Below, in pieces: positions 53,223-63,856 of a stretch of DNA of 64,000 bases. Each line of letters opens with the position of its first letter. Position 1 is the stretch's first letter. Origin of the DNA: Parundibacterium terreum (GTDB taxonomy: Bacteria > Pseudomonadota > Gammaproteobacteria > Burkholderiales > Burkholderiaceae_D); assembly GCF_014636315.1 (NCBI RefSeq), contig NZ_BMED01000001.1, positions 1,741,941 to 1,805,940 of the forward strand, read 5' to 3'. The notes under the pieces are model-generated. The model searched no databases, was not told where the DNA came from, and saw only the letters and a list, made by a program, of their open reading frames with translations. The translations under genes and the position numbers were made by a program.

Positions 53223-55112
53223 TCAGAGCGCCAATGCCTCCCTGATCTGTACCAGCGAGGCCGGGTCTTCGATAGTCGTCAAATCTCCCGCATCCCTCCC
53301 CTCGCAAATCGCCTGTATCGATCGCCGCAACAATTTCCCCGATCGCGTCTTGGGCAGCATCGCAACAAAATGCACCCGTGAAGGCCGTGCAACAGCACCA
53401 AGCTGCTTATCGACGACGGCCATGACCTCACCCTCCAGCGCCATGCGTGCCGCCGCATTGACGATCAAGTCGGGATTCCGCAAAATTGCAAAGGCTACCG
53501 CCACCTGGCCTTTCAGCTTATCCTCCACGCCCACCACCGCCACTTCCGATACCTGCGGATGACTGGAAATACTTTCCTCTATCTCGCGCGTGCCCAGGCG
53601 GTGCCCGGCAACGTTGATCACATCGTCGGTGCGGCCCAGTATAAAATAGTAACCATCCGCATCGCGTATGCCCCAATCGAAGGTCGAGTACACCTGCTGT
53701 TCGTAAAAGTTGGACCAGTAAGTCTGCACAAAACGCTGGTCATCGCCATAGATGGTTTGCATGCAGCCCGGCGGCAACGGACCCTTGACGACGACGACGC
53801 CCTTTTCATTCGCAGCGCATTCTTCACCTGTGGATTCATTCAAGATCTGCACATTAAAGCCGTACATCGTTATGCCTGGACTGCCCAGCCGGGTAGGAGT
53901 AGGCTCGACACCATTGGCAACCGTCAGGATGGGCCAGCCGGTTTCTGTCTGCCAGTAGTTATCGATGATGGGCACACCCAGCTCCTTCGCGATCCAGCTG
54001 GAGGTGGTTTCATCCAGCGGCTCACCGGCGAGATAAAGCGCCTTCAGCGAGGACAGGTCGTATTTGCGCATCAGTTCGGATGGATGTTTTTTCAACACCC
54101 GCACTGCAGTCGGAGCCGAAAACATGCGGCTGACTTTATACTTCTCGACTATGCTCCACCAGATGCCCGCATCCGGGCGTATAGGCGTACCCTCATACAT
54201 GATGGTGGCCATTCCCGCAATCAGCGGTCCATAGACGATGTACGAGTGTCCGACTACCCAGCCTATATCGGATGTCGCAAAATAGGTTTCTCCCGGCTTG
54301 CCGCAAAAGATATGCTGCATCGACGAAGCCAATGCTACCGCATGCCCGCCTACGTCGCGCTGCACGCCCTTAGGCTTGCCGGTAGTGCCAGAGGTGTACA
54401 GGATATAGGAAATGTCGTTCGATTCCAGCCAGGTGACCGGCACTTCAGCATCCATATGCTGCTCGCGCAGGCTGGCGTAATCGACGTCACGGCCAGCCGC
54501 CAGTGTCATTGCTTCCAGGCCGCGGTTCACCAGCAGCACGCGCTCAGGCTTGTAGCTTGCCAATGCAATTGCCTCGTCAAGCAAGGGCTTGTAAGGCACG
54601 GCTTTGCCGCCGCGCATGCCTGCATCTGCAGAAATGACCAGTACCGGTTTGGCGTCGTCAATGCGGGTCGCCAGGCTCTTTGATGCAAAGCCGCCGAACA
54701 CCACCGAATGTACCGCACCTATGCGGGCGCAAGCCAGCATCGCAAAGGCAGCCTCGGCGATCATCGGCATGTAAATCAACACGCGATCGCCCTTCTTCAC
54801 GCCTAGCGACAGCATCATCGCTGCAGTACGATTGACTTCTGCGTGCAACTCGTTAAAGGTATAGGTGTGTTCGGTATTGGTCTCGGTAGAAATCGCAATC
54901 AGTGCCGGCTTTTCGCCCTGGCTAGCCAGCCAGCGGTCCACTGCGTTGTGGCACAGATTGGTTTTTCCTCCGACAAACCATTTTGTGAAAGGAGGATTGG
55001 TGTAGTCGAGTACTTCAGAAAACGGCTGCTGCCAATCGATCAGTTTTGCTTCCTTGGCCCAGAAAGAAATGGGGTCGTCAATCGACTGCCGATAGAAATC
55101 CGAATACTGCAT
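53223..55112 (-). CDS. prpE: Propionate--CoA ligase
   Basis: 629 residues, ATG at 55112 with GGAGG upstream. It activates propionate to propionyl-CoA via propionyl-AMP, the entry step of the 2-methylcitrate cycle. MQYSDFYRQSIDDPISFWAKEA is a typical start. ILYTSGTTGKPKGVQRD is the P-loop, and PKTRSGKLLRR near the C-terminus holds the lysine acetylated in this family. It lies downstream of prpF but beyond a bidirectional terminator, so it probably has its own promoter in 55113-55278. Confidence 0.94.
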   Translation of the reverse strand: MQYSDFYRQSIDDPISFWAKEAKLIDWQQPFSEVLDYTNPPFTKWFVGGKTNLCHNAVDRWLASQGEKPALIAISTETNTEHTYTFNELHAEVNRTAAMMLSLGVKKGDRVLIYMPMIAEAAFAMLACARIGAVHSVVFGGFASKSLATRIDDAKPVLVISADAGMRGGKAVPYKPLLDEAIALASYKPERVLLVNRGLEAMTLAAGRDVDYASLREQHMDAEVPVTWLESNDISYILYTSGTTGKPKGVQRDVGGHAVALASSMQHIFCGKPGETYFATSDIGWVVGHSYIVYGPLIAGMATIMYEGTPIRPDAGIWWSIVEKYKVSRMFSAPTAVRVLKKHPSELMRKYDLSSLKALYLAGEPLDETTSSWIAKELGVPIIDNYWQTETGWPILTVANGVEPTPTRLGSPGITMYGFNVQILNESTGEECAANEKGVVVVKGPLPPGCMQTIYGDDQRFVQTYWSNFYEQQVYSTFDWGIRDADGYYFILGRTDDVINVAGHRLGTREIEESISSHPQVSEVAVVGVEDKLKGQVAVAFAILRNPDLIVNAAARMALEGEVMAVVDKQLGAVARPSRVHFVAMLPKTRSGKLLRRSIQAICEGRDAGDLTTIEDPASLVQIREALAL

Positions 55113-55278
55113 GCTTGCCTCCGTTTTCGTTATTGTTTTAGTCTAGAGCGTGTGACTTACTACTCACTTACGCTGATGTTGCAGGCTGATATTTTCTCGA
55201 TTAAATGAGCAATTCTCAAAATTTATTTCGCCGCAATCAGACTTATAAATTCAAGCTCCAAAAAATTAAAAATAAATA

Positions 55279-55312
55279 AAAAAGCGCAATGGTTTGTACC
55301 ATTGCGCTTTTT
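55279..55312. terminator. Bidirectional terminator between prpF and prpE
   Basis: A 15-bp perfect stem (55279-55293 with 55298-55312, core AAGCGCAATGG) over a 4-nt loop, with A residues on one side and T residues on the other. On the minus strand it ends the prpBCF-acnD transcript 40 bases after prpF. Confidence 0.9.
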
Positions 55313-55351
55313 CTTATTCATGCTGACAGCGGACCGTCAAACTCTACTATC

Positions 55352-56551
55352 TCAGAACGCATCACCAGGAACGCGCACCCATCCCTCCATCAATACGCGC
55401 GCACTGCGGCTCATGATGGCTTTCGTCACACTCCACTCGCCGTCAATCTGGCTGGCTTCCGCACCTACCCGCAAGGTGCCCGATGGATGGCCGAAACGTA
55501 CTGCGCTGCGCGCACCGCCGCCAGCAGCCAGATTCACCAGTGTGCCTGGAATGGCGGCAGCAGTTCCGATGGCAACAGCTGCCGTCCCCATCATCGCATG
55601 ATGCAGTTTGCCCATGGACATCGCGCGCACCAGAAGATCGACATCCTCAGCGGCAACCTGTTTACCGCTGGACGAAACATAGGCAGCCGGTTTCGCGACA
55701 AACGCAATCTTAGGCGTGTGCTGGCGCTTGGCTGCTTCATCAATATGCTTGATCAGGCCCATGCGTACCGCGCCATACGCACGTATCGTCTCAAACATGG
55801 CCAAAGCCTTGGGATCGCTATTGATCGCATCCTGCAGTTCAGTACCGGTGTAGCCTATGGCCTCGGCATTCACAAAGATGGTAGGAATGCCGGCGTTGAT
55901 CATTGTTGCCTTGAGCGTGCCTATGCCGGGAACCTCCAGGTCATCCACCAACTGGCCGGTAGGAAACATCGCGCCGCCGGCACCCTCTTCTTCTGCCGCG
56001 GGGTCCATGAATTCCAGTTGCACTTCCGCGGCAGGAAAAGTAACGCCGTCCAGTTCAAAGTCACCGGTTTCCTGCACTTCACCGCCAGTGATGGGAATAT
56101 GCGCAATGATGGTCTTGCTGATATTCGCTTGCCAGACCCGCACTATTGCCACACCGTCTTGCGGAATACGGTCAGCGTCAACCAAGCCGGTGCTGATTGC
56201 GAAAGCGCCAACAGCAGCTGAAAGATTGCCGCAGTTGCCGCTCCAGTCCACAAACGCCTGGTCTATAGAGACCTGACCAAACAGATAATCCACATCATGA
56301 CCGGGCTTGCAGCTCTTGGACAGGATGACCGTCTTGCTGGTGCTGGAGGTTGCGCCGCCCATGCCATCAATCTGCTTGCCATAAGGATCAGGACTGCCGA
56401 TTACGCGCAACAGCAACGCGTCGCGTGCTGCACCCGGCACTTGTGCTGCTTCCGGCAAGTCCTGCAAGCGGAAGAACACGCCTTTGCTGGTGCCGCCGCG
56501 CATGTAGGTAGCAGGAATTTTGATTTGCGGCTTATTTTTCATATGAGCCAT
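55352..56551 (-). CDS. prpF: 2-methylaconitate cis-trans isomerase PrpF
   Basis: 399 residues of the PrpF family, a diaminopimelate-epimerase-like fold. Signatures are IPATYMRGGTSKGVFF, DGMGGATSSTSKTVI and DWSGNCGNLSAAVGAFAI. It isomerises trans-2-methylaconitate made by AcnD into the cis form used by aconitase. It starts 3 bases after the acnD stop. An in-frame ATG nine bases later is an alternative start. Confidence 0.95.
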   Translation of the reverse strand: MAHMKNKPQIKIPATYMRGGTSKGVFFRLQDLPEAAQVPGAARDALLLRVIGSPDPYGKQIDGMGGATSSTSKTVILSKSCKPGHDVDYLFGQVSIDQAFVDWSGNCGNLSAAVGAFAISTGLVDADRIPQDGVAIVRVWQANISKTIIAHIPITGGEVQETGDFELDGVTFPAAEVQLEFMDPAAEEEGAGGAMFPTGQLVDDLEVPGIGTLKATMINAGIPTIFVNAEAIGYTGTELQDAINSDPKALAMFETIRAYGAVRMGLIKHIDEAAKRQHTPKIAFVAKPAAYVSSSGKQVAAEDVDLLVRAMSMGKLHHAMMGTAAVAIGTAAAIPGTLVNLAAGGGARSAVRFGHPSGTLRVGAEASQIDGEWSVTKAIMSRSARVLMEGWVRVPGDAF

Positions 56552-56554
56552 GGT

Positions 56555-59149
56555 CTATGCCGCCTTCGATGATTCTAAAAAATCCTGGGCAAATCGCTGC
56601 AGCACACCGCCTGCTTCATAGATCGCCACTTCTTCTGCAGTGTCCAGACGGCAGGTTACCGGCACTTCCACGCGCTCGCCATCCTTGCGCGTGATCACCA
56701 GGGTCAGCGTCGCGCGCGGTGTGCACTCTCCGAGCACATCGAAGGTTTCGCTGCCATCGATGGCAAGCGTCTTGCGGGTGACGCCAGGCTTGAACTCCAG
56801 CGGCAACACGCCCATGCCGACCAGGTTGGTACGGTGGATACGCTCAAATCCTTCGGCTGCGATTGCTTCCACGCCAGCCAGGCGCACGCCCTTGGCGGCC
56901 CAGTCGCGTGACGAACCCTGCCCATAGTCGGCACCGGCGATAATGATCAGAGGCTGCTTGCGCTCCATATAGGTCTCGATCGCTTCCCACATGCGCATGA
57001 CCTTGCCTTCAGGCTCTACGCGGGCCAGCGAGCCCGGCTTCACTTTGCCGTCCACCAGTACCATCTCGTTCTTCAGCGTCGGATTGGCAAAGGTCGCGCG
57101 TTGTGCGGTCAGATGATCGCCGCGGTGCGTAGCATAAGAATTGAAGTCTTCTTCCGGCAAACCCATTTTGGCCAGGTATTCACCGGCGGCACTGTCGAGC
57201 ATAATCGCATTCGATGGCGACAGATGGTCGGTCGTAATATTGTCAGGCAAGACTGCCAGAGGACGCATGCCTTTCAGACTACGCTCCCCTGCCAGTGCGC
57301 CCTCCCAATATGGCGGACGACGGATATAGGTACTCTGCGGACGCCAGTCATACAAGGGACTGACCTTGGGGCCGGTATCCACCGCAAAAGTGAACATAGG
57401 CTCATACACCTTGCGATACTGCTCCGGCTTCACGCTGCTGGCTACTATCGCATCAATCTCTGCATCGCTTGGCCAGATGTCTGCCAGGCGTATAGGCTTG
57501 CCGCCGGCGTCCGTACCCAATACATCTTTTTCTATATCAAAGCGGATAGTACCGGCGATCGCATATGCCACCACCAGTGGCGGCGAGGCCAGGAAAGCCT
57601 GTTTCGCATAAGGATGAATACGGCCATCGAAATTGCGGTTACCGGACAGCACAGCCGTGGCGTACAGATCGCGGTCCACCACTTCCTTCTGGATAACAGG
57701 GTCCAGTGCGCCGCTCATTCCATTGCAGGTGGTGCAGGCAAAGGCGACGACGCCAAAGCCGAGTTGCTCCAGCTCCGGCATCAGCCCTGCCTCTTCCAGA
57801 TACAGTGCCACAGTCTTGGAACCAGGCGCCAGCGAGCTCTTCACCCATGGCTTGCGCAGCAAGCCCAGCTTGTTGGCATTACGCGCCAGCAGGCCGGCAG
57901 CAATCATATTGCGCGGGTTGTTAGTGTTGGTACAACTGGTAATCGCAGCAATGATGACGGCGCCGTCAGGCATCAGGCCAGGCTCGTTCTCTACCTTGCC
58001 GCTAATGCCGCGCGCGGCCAGTTCCGAGGTCGGTACGCGGCTGTGTGGATTGGAAGGGCCGGCAATATTGCGGACCACAGATGACAAATCAAATGTCACC
58101 ACACGTTCATACTCGGCAGTTTTCAGGCTATCAGCCCACAGGCCGGTTTCCTTGGCATAAGTCTCTACCAATTGCACCAGCGCATCGTCGCGGCCAGTCA
58201 ATTTCAGATACTTGATGGTCTGTTCATCGATATAGAACATCGCCGCAGTGGAGCCGAACTCAGGCGCCATATTGGAAATGGTTGCACGGTCGCCCAAGGT
58301 CAGATGGGAAGCGCCTTCGCCATAAAACTCCAGGTAAGACGACACCACCTTTTGCTTGCGCAGGAATTCCGTCAGCGCCAATACGATATCGGTCGCGGTA
58401 ATACCCGGTTGTGGTTTGCCGGTCAGCTCTACGCCGATAATATCCGGCAAGCGCATCCACGAAGCCCGCCCCAGCATCACGCTTTCCGCTTCCAGGCCGC
58501 CTACCCCGATGGCAATTACGCCCAGCGCATCCACCATAGGCGTGTGGCTGTCGGTGCCGACCAGCGTATCCGGGAAGGCGACGCCATTCTGCACCTGCAC
58601 CACCGGCGACATACGCTCCAGATTGATCTGATGCAAAATACCATTCCCCGGCGGGATCACATCGACGTTCTTGAATGCCTTCTTGGTCCAGTCAATGAAA
58701 TGGAAACGGTCTTCGTTGCGACGATCTTCAATGGCACGGTTCTTCTCAAACGCATCAGGATCAAAGCCGCCGCACTCCACTGCCAGCGAATGATCCACCA
58801 CCAGTTGCGTGGACACCACCGGGTTCACCAATGCAGGATCACCGCCCTGGGCAGCAATCGCATCCCTCAGCCCGGCAAGATCCACCAGCGCCGTCTGCCC
58901 CAGAATATCGTGGCATACCACGCGCGCAGGAAACCATGGAAAATCCAGATCGCGCTTGCGCTCGATGAGCTGCTTTAGCGAATCAGTCAGCGTAGCCGGG
59001 TCACAACGGCGCACAAGATTTTCCGCCAGCACGCGGGAGGTATAGGGCAGTTTGGCATAGGCGCCAGGCTGGATCGCATCTACCGCGGCACGCGCGTCGA
59101 AGTAGTCCAGTTTGCTGCCCGGCAGAGGTTTGCGGTTTAAGGTGTTCAT
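56555..59149 (-). CDS. acnD: Fe/S-dependent 2-methylcitrate dehydratase AcnD
   Basis: 864 residues of the aconitase superfamily. Cluster and substrate motifs are [30 protein letters not shown] and [13 protein letters not shown], the three cysteines of the 4Fe-4S cluster. The C-terminal swivel domain has [16 protein letters not shown]. AcnD dehydrates 2-methylcitrate and needs PrpF, which is next in the operon; it replaces the iron-free PrpD. The start [22 protein letters not shown] is typical of AcnD rather than AcnA. Confidence 0.95.
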   Translation of the reverse strand: MNTLNRKPLPGSKLDYFDARAAVDAIQPGAYAKLPYTSRVLAENLVRRCDPATLTDSLKQLIERKRDLDFPWFPARVVCHDILGQTALVDLAGLRDAIAAQGGDPALVNPVVSTQLVVDHSLAVECGGFDPDAFEKNRAIEDRRNEDRFHFIDWTKKAFKNVDVIPPGNGILHQINLERMSPVVQVQNGVAFPDTLVGTDSHTPMVDALGVIAIGVGGLEAESVMLGRASWMRLPDIIGVELTGKPQPGITATDIVLALTEFLRKQKVVSSYLEFYGEGASHLTLGDRATISNMAPEFGSTAAMFYIDEQTIKYLKLTGRDDALVQLVETYAKETGLWADSLKTAEYERVVTFDLSSVVRNIAGPSNPHSRVPTSELAARGISGKVENEPGLMPDGAVIIAAITSCTNTNNPRNMIAAGLLARNANKLGLLRKPWVKSSLAPGSKTVALYLEEAGLMPELEQLGFGVVAFACTTCNGMSGALDPVIQKEVVDRDLYATAVLSGNRNFDGRIHPYAKQAFLASPPLVVAYAIAGTIRFDIEKDVLGTDAGGKPIRLADIWPSDAEIDAIVASSVKPEQYRKVYEPMFTFAVDTGPKVSPLYDWRPQSTYIRRPPYWEGALAGERSLKGMRPLAVLPDNITTDHLSPSNAIMLDSAAGEYLAKMGLPEEDFNSYATHRGDHLTAQRATFANPTLKNEMVLVDGKVKPGSLARVEPEGKVMRMWEAIETYMERKQPLIIIAGADYGQGSSRDWAAKGVRLAGVEAIAAEGFERIHRTNLVGMGVLPLEFKPGVTRKTLAIDGSETFDVLGECTPRATLTLVITRKDGERVEVPVTCRLDTAEEVAIYEAGGVLQRFAQDFLESSKAA

Positions 59150-59205
59150 GGCTTAAGGCTCAAGGAAGAAAAGATTGATGTTCAAGGGCGGCTTTGCTTC
59201 CGGTG

Positions 59206-60354
59206 TTATTTACGGTTTTTAATCGGCACGAATTTCAGGTCTTCCGGACCGACATAATTGGCGCTCGGGCGAATGATCTTATTGTCGATGCGTTGTTCAA
59301 TGATGTGCGCTGCCCAGCCTGAAGTACGGGCGATTACAAACAGCGGCGTGAACATCGCAGTCGGCACGCCCATCATGTGGTAGGACACAGCGGAGAACCA
59401 ATCCAGGTTAGGAAACATTTTCTTGATATCCCACATCACAGTTTCCAGGCGTTCTGCAATATCAAACATCTTGGTCGAACCGGCATCCTTGGACAGTTTG
59501 CGCGCCACTTCCTTGATGACCTTGTTGCGCGGATCAGAGATCGTGTAAACAGGATGGCCAAAGCCGATAATGACTTCCTTGTTTTCCACGCGTTTCTTGA
59601 CATCCGCCTCAGCTTCATCAGGATTGTCATAGCGCTTCTGGATTTCAAACGCCACTTCATTGGCACCACCGTGCTTGGGGCCGCGCAAGGCACCAATCGC
59701 GCCGGTAATGGCGGAGTGCATGTCGGAGCCTGTACCGGCGATCACGCGGCCGGTAAACGTGGATGCGTTGAACTCATGTTCCGCATACAGGATCAGCGAG
59801 GTATGCATTGCTTTTTCCCAGTCTTCGGATGGCTTCACGCCATGCAGCAAATGCAGGAAATGCGCGCCGATGGAATCATCGTCCGTTTCCACTTCTATGC
59901 GCTTGCCGTTGTGGCTGTAGTGATACCAGTACAGCAGCATGGAGCCCAGCGAAGCCATCAGGCGGTCGGCGATATCGCGCGCACCCGGCGTATTGTGGTC
60001 ATCTTTCTCAGGCAAGACACAGCCCAGTACGGATACGCCGGTACGCATCACGTCCATAGGGTGGGAAGAAGCAGGCAGCCACTCCAGCGCCGCTTTCACG
60101 TTTGCAGGCAAACCGCGCAAGGCTTTCAGCTTGGCCTTGTAAGCACGCAACTCTGCAACTGTCGGCAGTTTTCCATGTACCAGCAAATGCGCTATTTCCT
60201 CGAATTCGCAGGCATCTGCCACATCCAGAATATCGTAACCGCGATAGTGCAAATCATTACCTGTCTTGCCGACAGTGCACAATGCAGTATTGCCGGCAGT
60301 AACGCCGGACAAGGCAACGGATTTTTTAGGTTTGAAGCCGACGGTTTCGGTCAT
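59206..60354 (-). CDS. prpC: 2-methylcitrate synthase
   Basis: 382 residues, ATG at 60354 with GGAG upstream. Citrate-synthase fold with LHYRGYDI near the N-terminus and the active-site segments [16 protein letters not shown] and [14 protein letters not shown]. It condenses propionyl-CoA with oxaloacetate. The short length without the long N-terminal beta domain of GltA supports PrpC. Confidence 0.95.
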   Translation of the reverse strand: MTETVGFKPKKSVALSGVTAGNTALCTVGKTGNDLHYRGYDILDVADACEFEEIAHLLVHGKLPTVAELRAYKAKLKALRGLPANVKAALEWLPASSHPMDVMRTGVSVLGCVLPEKDDHNTPGARDIADRLMASLGSMLLYWYHYSHNGKRIEVETDDDSIGAHFLHLLHGVKPSEDWEKAMHTSLILYAEHEFNASTFTGRVIAGTGSDMHSAITGAIGALRGPKHGGANEVAFEIQKRYDNPDEAEADVKKRVENKEVIIGFGHPVYTISDPRNKVIKEVARKLSKDAGSTKMFDIAERLETVMWDIKKMFPNLDWFSAVSYHMMGVPTAMFTPLFVIARTSGWAAHIIEQRIDNKIIRPSANYVGPEDLKFVPIKNRK

Positions 60355-60450
60355 TGGGTTCTCCAGTAAATTCGGTGTGTAAATTATCGAAGCCCATTAC
60401 CGCACCGGCACTCCGGCAGCATTGCAGTAACAGGCTTTTTTTGATGTTTC

Positions 60451-60479
60451 TTACTTATGTCCTACTTATGTCTTACTTG
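60451..60479. repeat. Short 11-base tandem repeat at the end of prpB
   Basis: TTACTTATGTC and CTACTTATGTC stand head to tail at 60451-60472, followed by a partial third copy TTACTTG that includes the prpB stop codon. The 118-base prpB-prpC gap contains nothing else notable. Confidence 0.7.
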
Positions 60480-61363
60480 TTCTTTTGCTGGGCAAACAGC
60501 GCGTCCAGCTTGTGCTCAAACTCATGGTAGTTGATGCGGTCATACAATTCCATACGTGTCTGCATGGTATCGATGACATTTTTTTGCGTGCCGTCGCGGC
60601 GGATCGCATTGTAGACATTTTCTGCCGCCTTGTTCATCGCGCGGAAAGCCGACAACGGGTACAGCACAATGCCGACATCTGCGGTCTTCAGTTCTTCCAC
60701 GGTAAATAAAGGCGTGGAGCCGAATTCCGTGATGTTGGCCAGGATAGGCACTTTGACTGCATTGGCGAACTGCTTGTACATGTGCAAATCGGTGATCGCT
60801 TCCGGGAAGATCATATCGGCACCTGCCTCTACGCAAGCGACTGCGCGTTCTATCGCAGCATCCAGGCCCTCTACCGCCAAGGCATCGGTACGCGCCATAA
60901 TCACGAAGTTTTCATCGGTACGCGCATCCACTGCCGCCTTGATACGGTCCACCATCTCTTCCTTGCTGACGATTTCCTTGCCAGGCCTGTGGCCGCAGCG
61001 CTTGGCGCCAACCTGGTCTTCAATATGCATCGCAGCCGCGCCGAACTTGATCATGGATTTGACCGTGCGGGCAACATTGAAGGCCGATGCGCCAAAGCCG
61101 GTATCCACGTCCACCATCAAGGGGAGATCGCAGACATCGGTAATGCGGCGCACGTCGGTCAATACGTCATCCAGATTGGAGATGCCCAGATCCGGCAAAC
61201 CCAGGGAGCCGGCCGCGACACCGCCACCGGAAAGATAGATGGCCTTAAAGCCGGCGCGCTTGGCCAGCAAAGCGTGATTGGCGTTGATCGCACCGATCAG
61301 TTGTAAAGGGGACTCTTCCTGCACTGCCTTGCGGAAAGCCGCACCAGCGGAATAATTACTCAT
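60473..61363 (-). CDS. prpB: 2-methylisocitrate lyase
   Basis: 296 residues from the ATG at 61363; another ATG at 61369 directly abuts the AAGG ribosome-binding sequence and is less likely. It is a PEP-mutase/isocitrate-lyase superfamily TIM barrel. It has [17 protein letters not shown], the metal site VDVDTGFG (D86, D88) and the catalytic loop KRCGH (C123). It splits 2-methylisocitrate to pyruvate and succinate. It is the first gene of the operon behind the sigma-54 promoter. Confidence 0.95.
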   Translation of the reverse strand: MSNYSAGAAFRKAVQEESPLQLIGAINANHALLAKRAGFKAIYLSGGGVAAGSLGLPDLGISNLDDVLTDVRRITDVCDLPLMVDVDTGFGASAFNVARTVKSMIKFGAAAMHIEDQVGAKRCGHRPGKEIVSKEEMVDRIKAAVDARTDENFVIMARTDALAVEGLDAAIERAVACVEAGADMIFPEAITDLHMYKQFANAVKVPILANITEFGSTPLFTVEELKTADVGIVLYPLSAFRAMNKAAENVYNAIRRDGTQKNVIDTMQTRMELYDRINYHEFEHKLDALFAQQKNK

Positions 61364-61407
61364 TTGCATCCTTTTGGGGTATTTGACGAGACTTACCTGT
61401 CCAATAT

Positions 61408-61423
61408 TGCAATCAGCGTGCCA
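61408..61423 (-). promoter_or_regulatory. Sigma-54 promoter of prpBC-acnD-prpF
   Basis: Read on the minus strand, TGGCACGCTGATTGCA matches the -24/-12 consensus TGGCAC-N5-TTGCW exactly, with GG and GC at the right spacing. The prpB ATG follows about 45 bases downstream. PrpR, encoded divergently, is a sigma-54 activator, so signal and regulator agree. Confidence 0.92.
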
Positions 61424-61518
61424 GCACGCCCCTCATTCAAGCGATTTCCGGATAGCGCTTGCGAATCAAACACTTAAGCGGACCATAAATCGGCATATGG
61501 CCACACGGCATCTCAAAT

Positions 61519-61577
61519 ATGTTTCATAATACGTTTCATCACGAAATATGAAACATTCATTGAAACACAAATGAAAC
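61519..61577. promoter_or_regulatory. Cluster of five GTTTCAT/ATGAAAC half-sites (probable PrpR enhancer)
   Basis: ATGTTTCAT at 61519-61527, GTTTCAT at 61533-61539, ATGAAACAT at 61548-61556, TGAAAC at 61561-61566 and ATGAAAC at 61571-61577 occur within 60 bases. The first and third form a long inverted repeat. They lie about 100-160 bases upstream of the sigma-54 promoter, the usual place for enhancer sites, and reach to 10 bases before the prpR start, which suggests autoregulation. Confidence 0.78.
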
Positions 61578-61586
61578 AATAGCGCC

Positions 61587-63224
61587 ATGAGACAGCCCCC
61601 TGCCCAAGCCCGCGACAATAGCGACAAGCCTGTCATCTGGACGGTGTCGATTTCGCGCCTGTTCGACCTGTTCCGCGACATCATGGTCGAATATGACGCC
61701 AGTGCGGCGATAGAACCCATCCACATGGGTTTTGAAGAAGCTGCGATCTACATCCGCGAGCGGCTGAAGACGGAGCGCTGCGACGCCGTCATCGCAGCTG
61801 GCTCCAATGGCGCTTACCTGAAGAGCAGATTGCCGGTGCCGGTGGTGATCGCCAAGGCCAGCGGCTTTGACGTCATGCAGGCGCTGGCAAGAGCGCGCAA
61901 GGTGTCTCCCGAACTGGGCCTGATCACCTACCAAGAGACCATGCCCGAGCTGACCGAATTCATGAGCACTTTCGGCTTCAGGATCATGCAGCGCACCTAT
62001 GTGACAGAGGAAGATGCACGGGCACAGATCAGCGAGCTGAAAGCAGCCGGCATCAAGGCCATCGTCGGTGCAGGCCTGATCACCGATCTGGCTGAAGAGG
62101 CTGGCCTGACTGGGATCTTCGTCTACTCTGCTGCGTCGATACGCCAGGCTTTTGACGACGCGCTGGAAATTGCCCGATTGACGCGGCTGGAGTCCGCGCG
62201 CGGTCGCAGCTACCCGGTAGCGGATTCGCTGCGCGCCAAGCACGGTGTCAACGACTTGCGCGGAGATTCGCCAGCCATGCAGGCAGTGCGCCAATCCGTC
62301 AGCCTGTTTGCCAGATCACCCGCCACAGTACTGATACAGGGAGAAACCGGCACGGGTAAGGAACTCGCCGCGCAGGCAATGCACAGGGAGAGCCCGCGCG
62401 CGCGGCAAGCCTTTGTGGCCGTCAATTGCGGGGCCATTGCCGAGTCCTTATTAGAATCGGAGTTGTTCGGTTATGAAGAAGGCGCTTTCACCGGTTCGCG
62501 CCGCGGTGGCCACGCCGGTTTATTTGAAGCAGCGCACCGCGGCACCTTGTTCCTCGATGAAATAGGCGAGATGCCGCATAGCCTGCAAACCCGCTTACTG
62601 CGTGTATTGGAAGAGCGGGAGGTCGTGCGGGTTGGCGGCACCCGTCCGATACCGGTGGACGTGCGCATCATCAGCGCCACGCATTGCGATCTGGACGCCA
62701 GGATACGTGAGGGCCGCTTCCGCTCCGACCTGTTCTATCGGCTCGCAGTGCTGCGCATGAAGCTACCGGCACTACGCGAGCGTAGCGAAGACCTTGCACC
62801 ACTCGCTGAGTGGTGCCTGAAAACGGCATTGGCCGCCCTGGGTGTGCGGCCGCATGCGAACCTGCATGCAGAACTCCTCGCCTGCGAAAGCTTATTAAAA
62901 CAGTACCAATGGCCAGGCAACGTCAGGGAGCTGCGCAACCTGATGGAAAGACTGGCGCTCTTTCTGGCGGCACAGCCGCTGCAGGCGCTCAGCCCCAGCT
63001 TTATCACCAAAATCGCCCCTGAAATCGCGAGCACTGCATCTGGCGATCCCTACTCGGCTGCAGCAGCCATCGAAATCATTTCTGCCAAGCCGGACAACTC
63101 TGCAGAATCCTTGCAACGATTGATGCAGCGATTCGACAACAACCGCGAGGCCGTCGCAAACCACCTGGGGATCAGCCGCACAACCTTGTGGCGCAAACTC
63201 CGCAAGCTTGGGCTGGCGACTTAG
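61587..63224 (+). CDS. prpR: Sigma-54-dependent propionate catabolism activator PrpR
   Basis: 545 residues. An N-terminal PrpR_N sensor domain (residues about 15-190, [20 protein letters not shown]) binds 2-methylcitrate in the family. An AAA+ domain follows with Walker [13 protein letters not shown], the sigma-54 contact loop GAFTG (299-303) and [11 protein letters not shown] Fis-type helix-turn-helix ([24 protein letters not shown]) closes the protein. Divergent from prpB. No ribosome-binding site is obvious before the ATG, where half-sites crowd the leader. Confidence 0.95.
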   Translation: MRQPPAQARDNSDKPVIWTVSISRLFDLFRDIMVEYDASAAIEPIHMGFEEAAIYIRERLKTERCDAVIAAGSNGAYLKSRLPVPVVIAKASGFDVMQALARARKVSPELGLITYQETMPELTEFMSTFGFRIMQRTYVTEEDARAQISELKAAGIKAIVGAGLITDLAEEAGLTGIFVYSAASIRQAFDDALEIARLTRLESARGRSYPVADSLRAKHGVNDLRGDSPAMQAVRQSVSLFARSPATVLIQGETGTGKELAAQAMHRESPRARQAFVAVNCGAIAESLLESELFGYEEGAFTGSRRGGHAGLFEAAHRGTLFLDEIGEMPHSLQTRLLRVLEEREVVRVGGTRPIPVDVRIISATHCDLDARIREGRFRSDLFYRLAVLRMKLPALRERSEDLAPLAEWCLKTALAALGVRPHANLHAELLACESLLKQYQWPGNVRELRNLMERLALFLAAQPLQALSPSFITKIAPEIASTASGDPYSAAAAIEIISAKPDNSAESLQRLMQRFDNNREAVANHLGISRTTLWRKLRKLGLAT

Positions 63225-63472
63225 CCTGTCTTGGCGCACTTAATACAGTGAAGCAGCGAACTTAAGGGACAAAGAGACCAGTTACCCGTTGATCGGTCTT
63301 TAATCGACATCCTTGTGTTTATCACACTGCGAACAGCTTGCCGGCAAAGCCAATTGGATCAAAAAGCCCGGCAAAAGTTGACATTGTTTGACGAATAGCT
63401 GTTAGGAGCCTAAGGTAGAATATATCTCTATAGATATTATTTACAGATATTGAAGAGACTGGCTACAAATAT

Positions 63473-63856
63473 ATGGCATCTGACAACACCGTTAAAAAAC
63501 TCCTGATCGTTGACGATAGCAAGGTGTCGCGTATGGTAATAAGTGCGCACATCAAGGCTGTCCATCCGGAGTGGGAAATTTCGGAAGCAAACAACGGTGC
63601 CGACGCCATTGCCTGCACCGATCAGCATCGGCTGGACTACTGCACAATGGATATCAATATGCCTGGCATGCTGGGCACCGATGCGGCAGAACAGATACTA
63701 CAAAAACATCCGCATATGCGCATAGTTATTTTTTCGGCAAACATCCAGGAAAGTGCGCAGAATCGCGCAACATCGCTGGGCGCGGTTTTTGTTGCCAAAC
63801 CTGTCACTGAAAAATCCATCGCACTGGCGCTGCAGCACTTCAAAGGTGGTCAGTGA
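63473..63856 (+). CDS. Single-domain CheY-like response regulator
   Basis: 127 residues, a lone receiver domain: acidic pocket D14/D15, phosphorylation site D60 (CTMDINMPG), S88 and K109 (FVAKPVT). There is no output domain, so it acts like CheY through protein contact. The next gene overlaps it by 4 bases and encodes a CheC-like protein, a family that often removes phosphate from CheY-type receivers. The region 63225-63472 before it has a weak AGACC/GGTCT hairpin after prpR and an AT-rich stretch near 63420. Confidence 0.88.
   Translation: MASDNTVKKLLIVDDSKVSRMVISAHIKAVHPEWEISEANNGADAIACTDQHRLDYCTMDINMPGMLGTDAAEQILQKHPHMRIVIFSANIQESAQNRATSLGAVFVAKPVTEKSIALALQHFKGGQ

Noticed and set aside
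53559..54683. 374-codon open frame antisense to prpE
   Set aside because: Shadow of prpE; composition dominated by Arg, His and Gln.
59377..60369. 330-codon open frame antisense to prpC
   Set aside because: Shadow of prpC, covering nearly its whole length.
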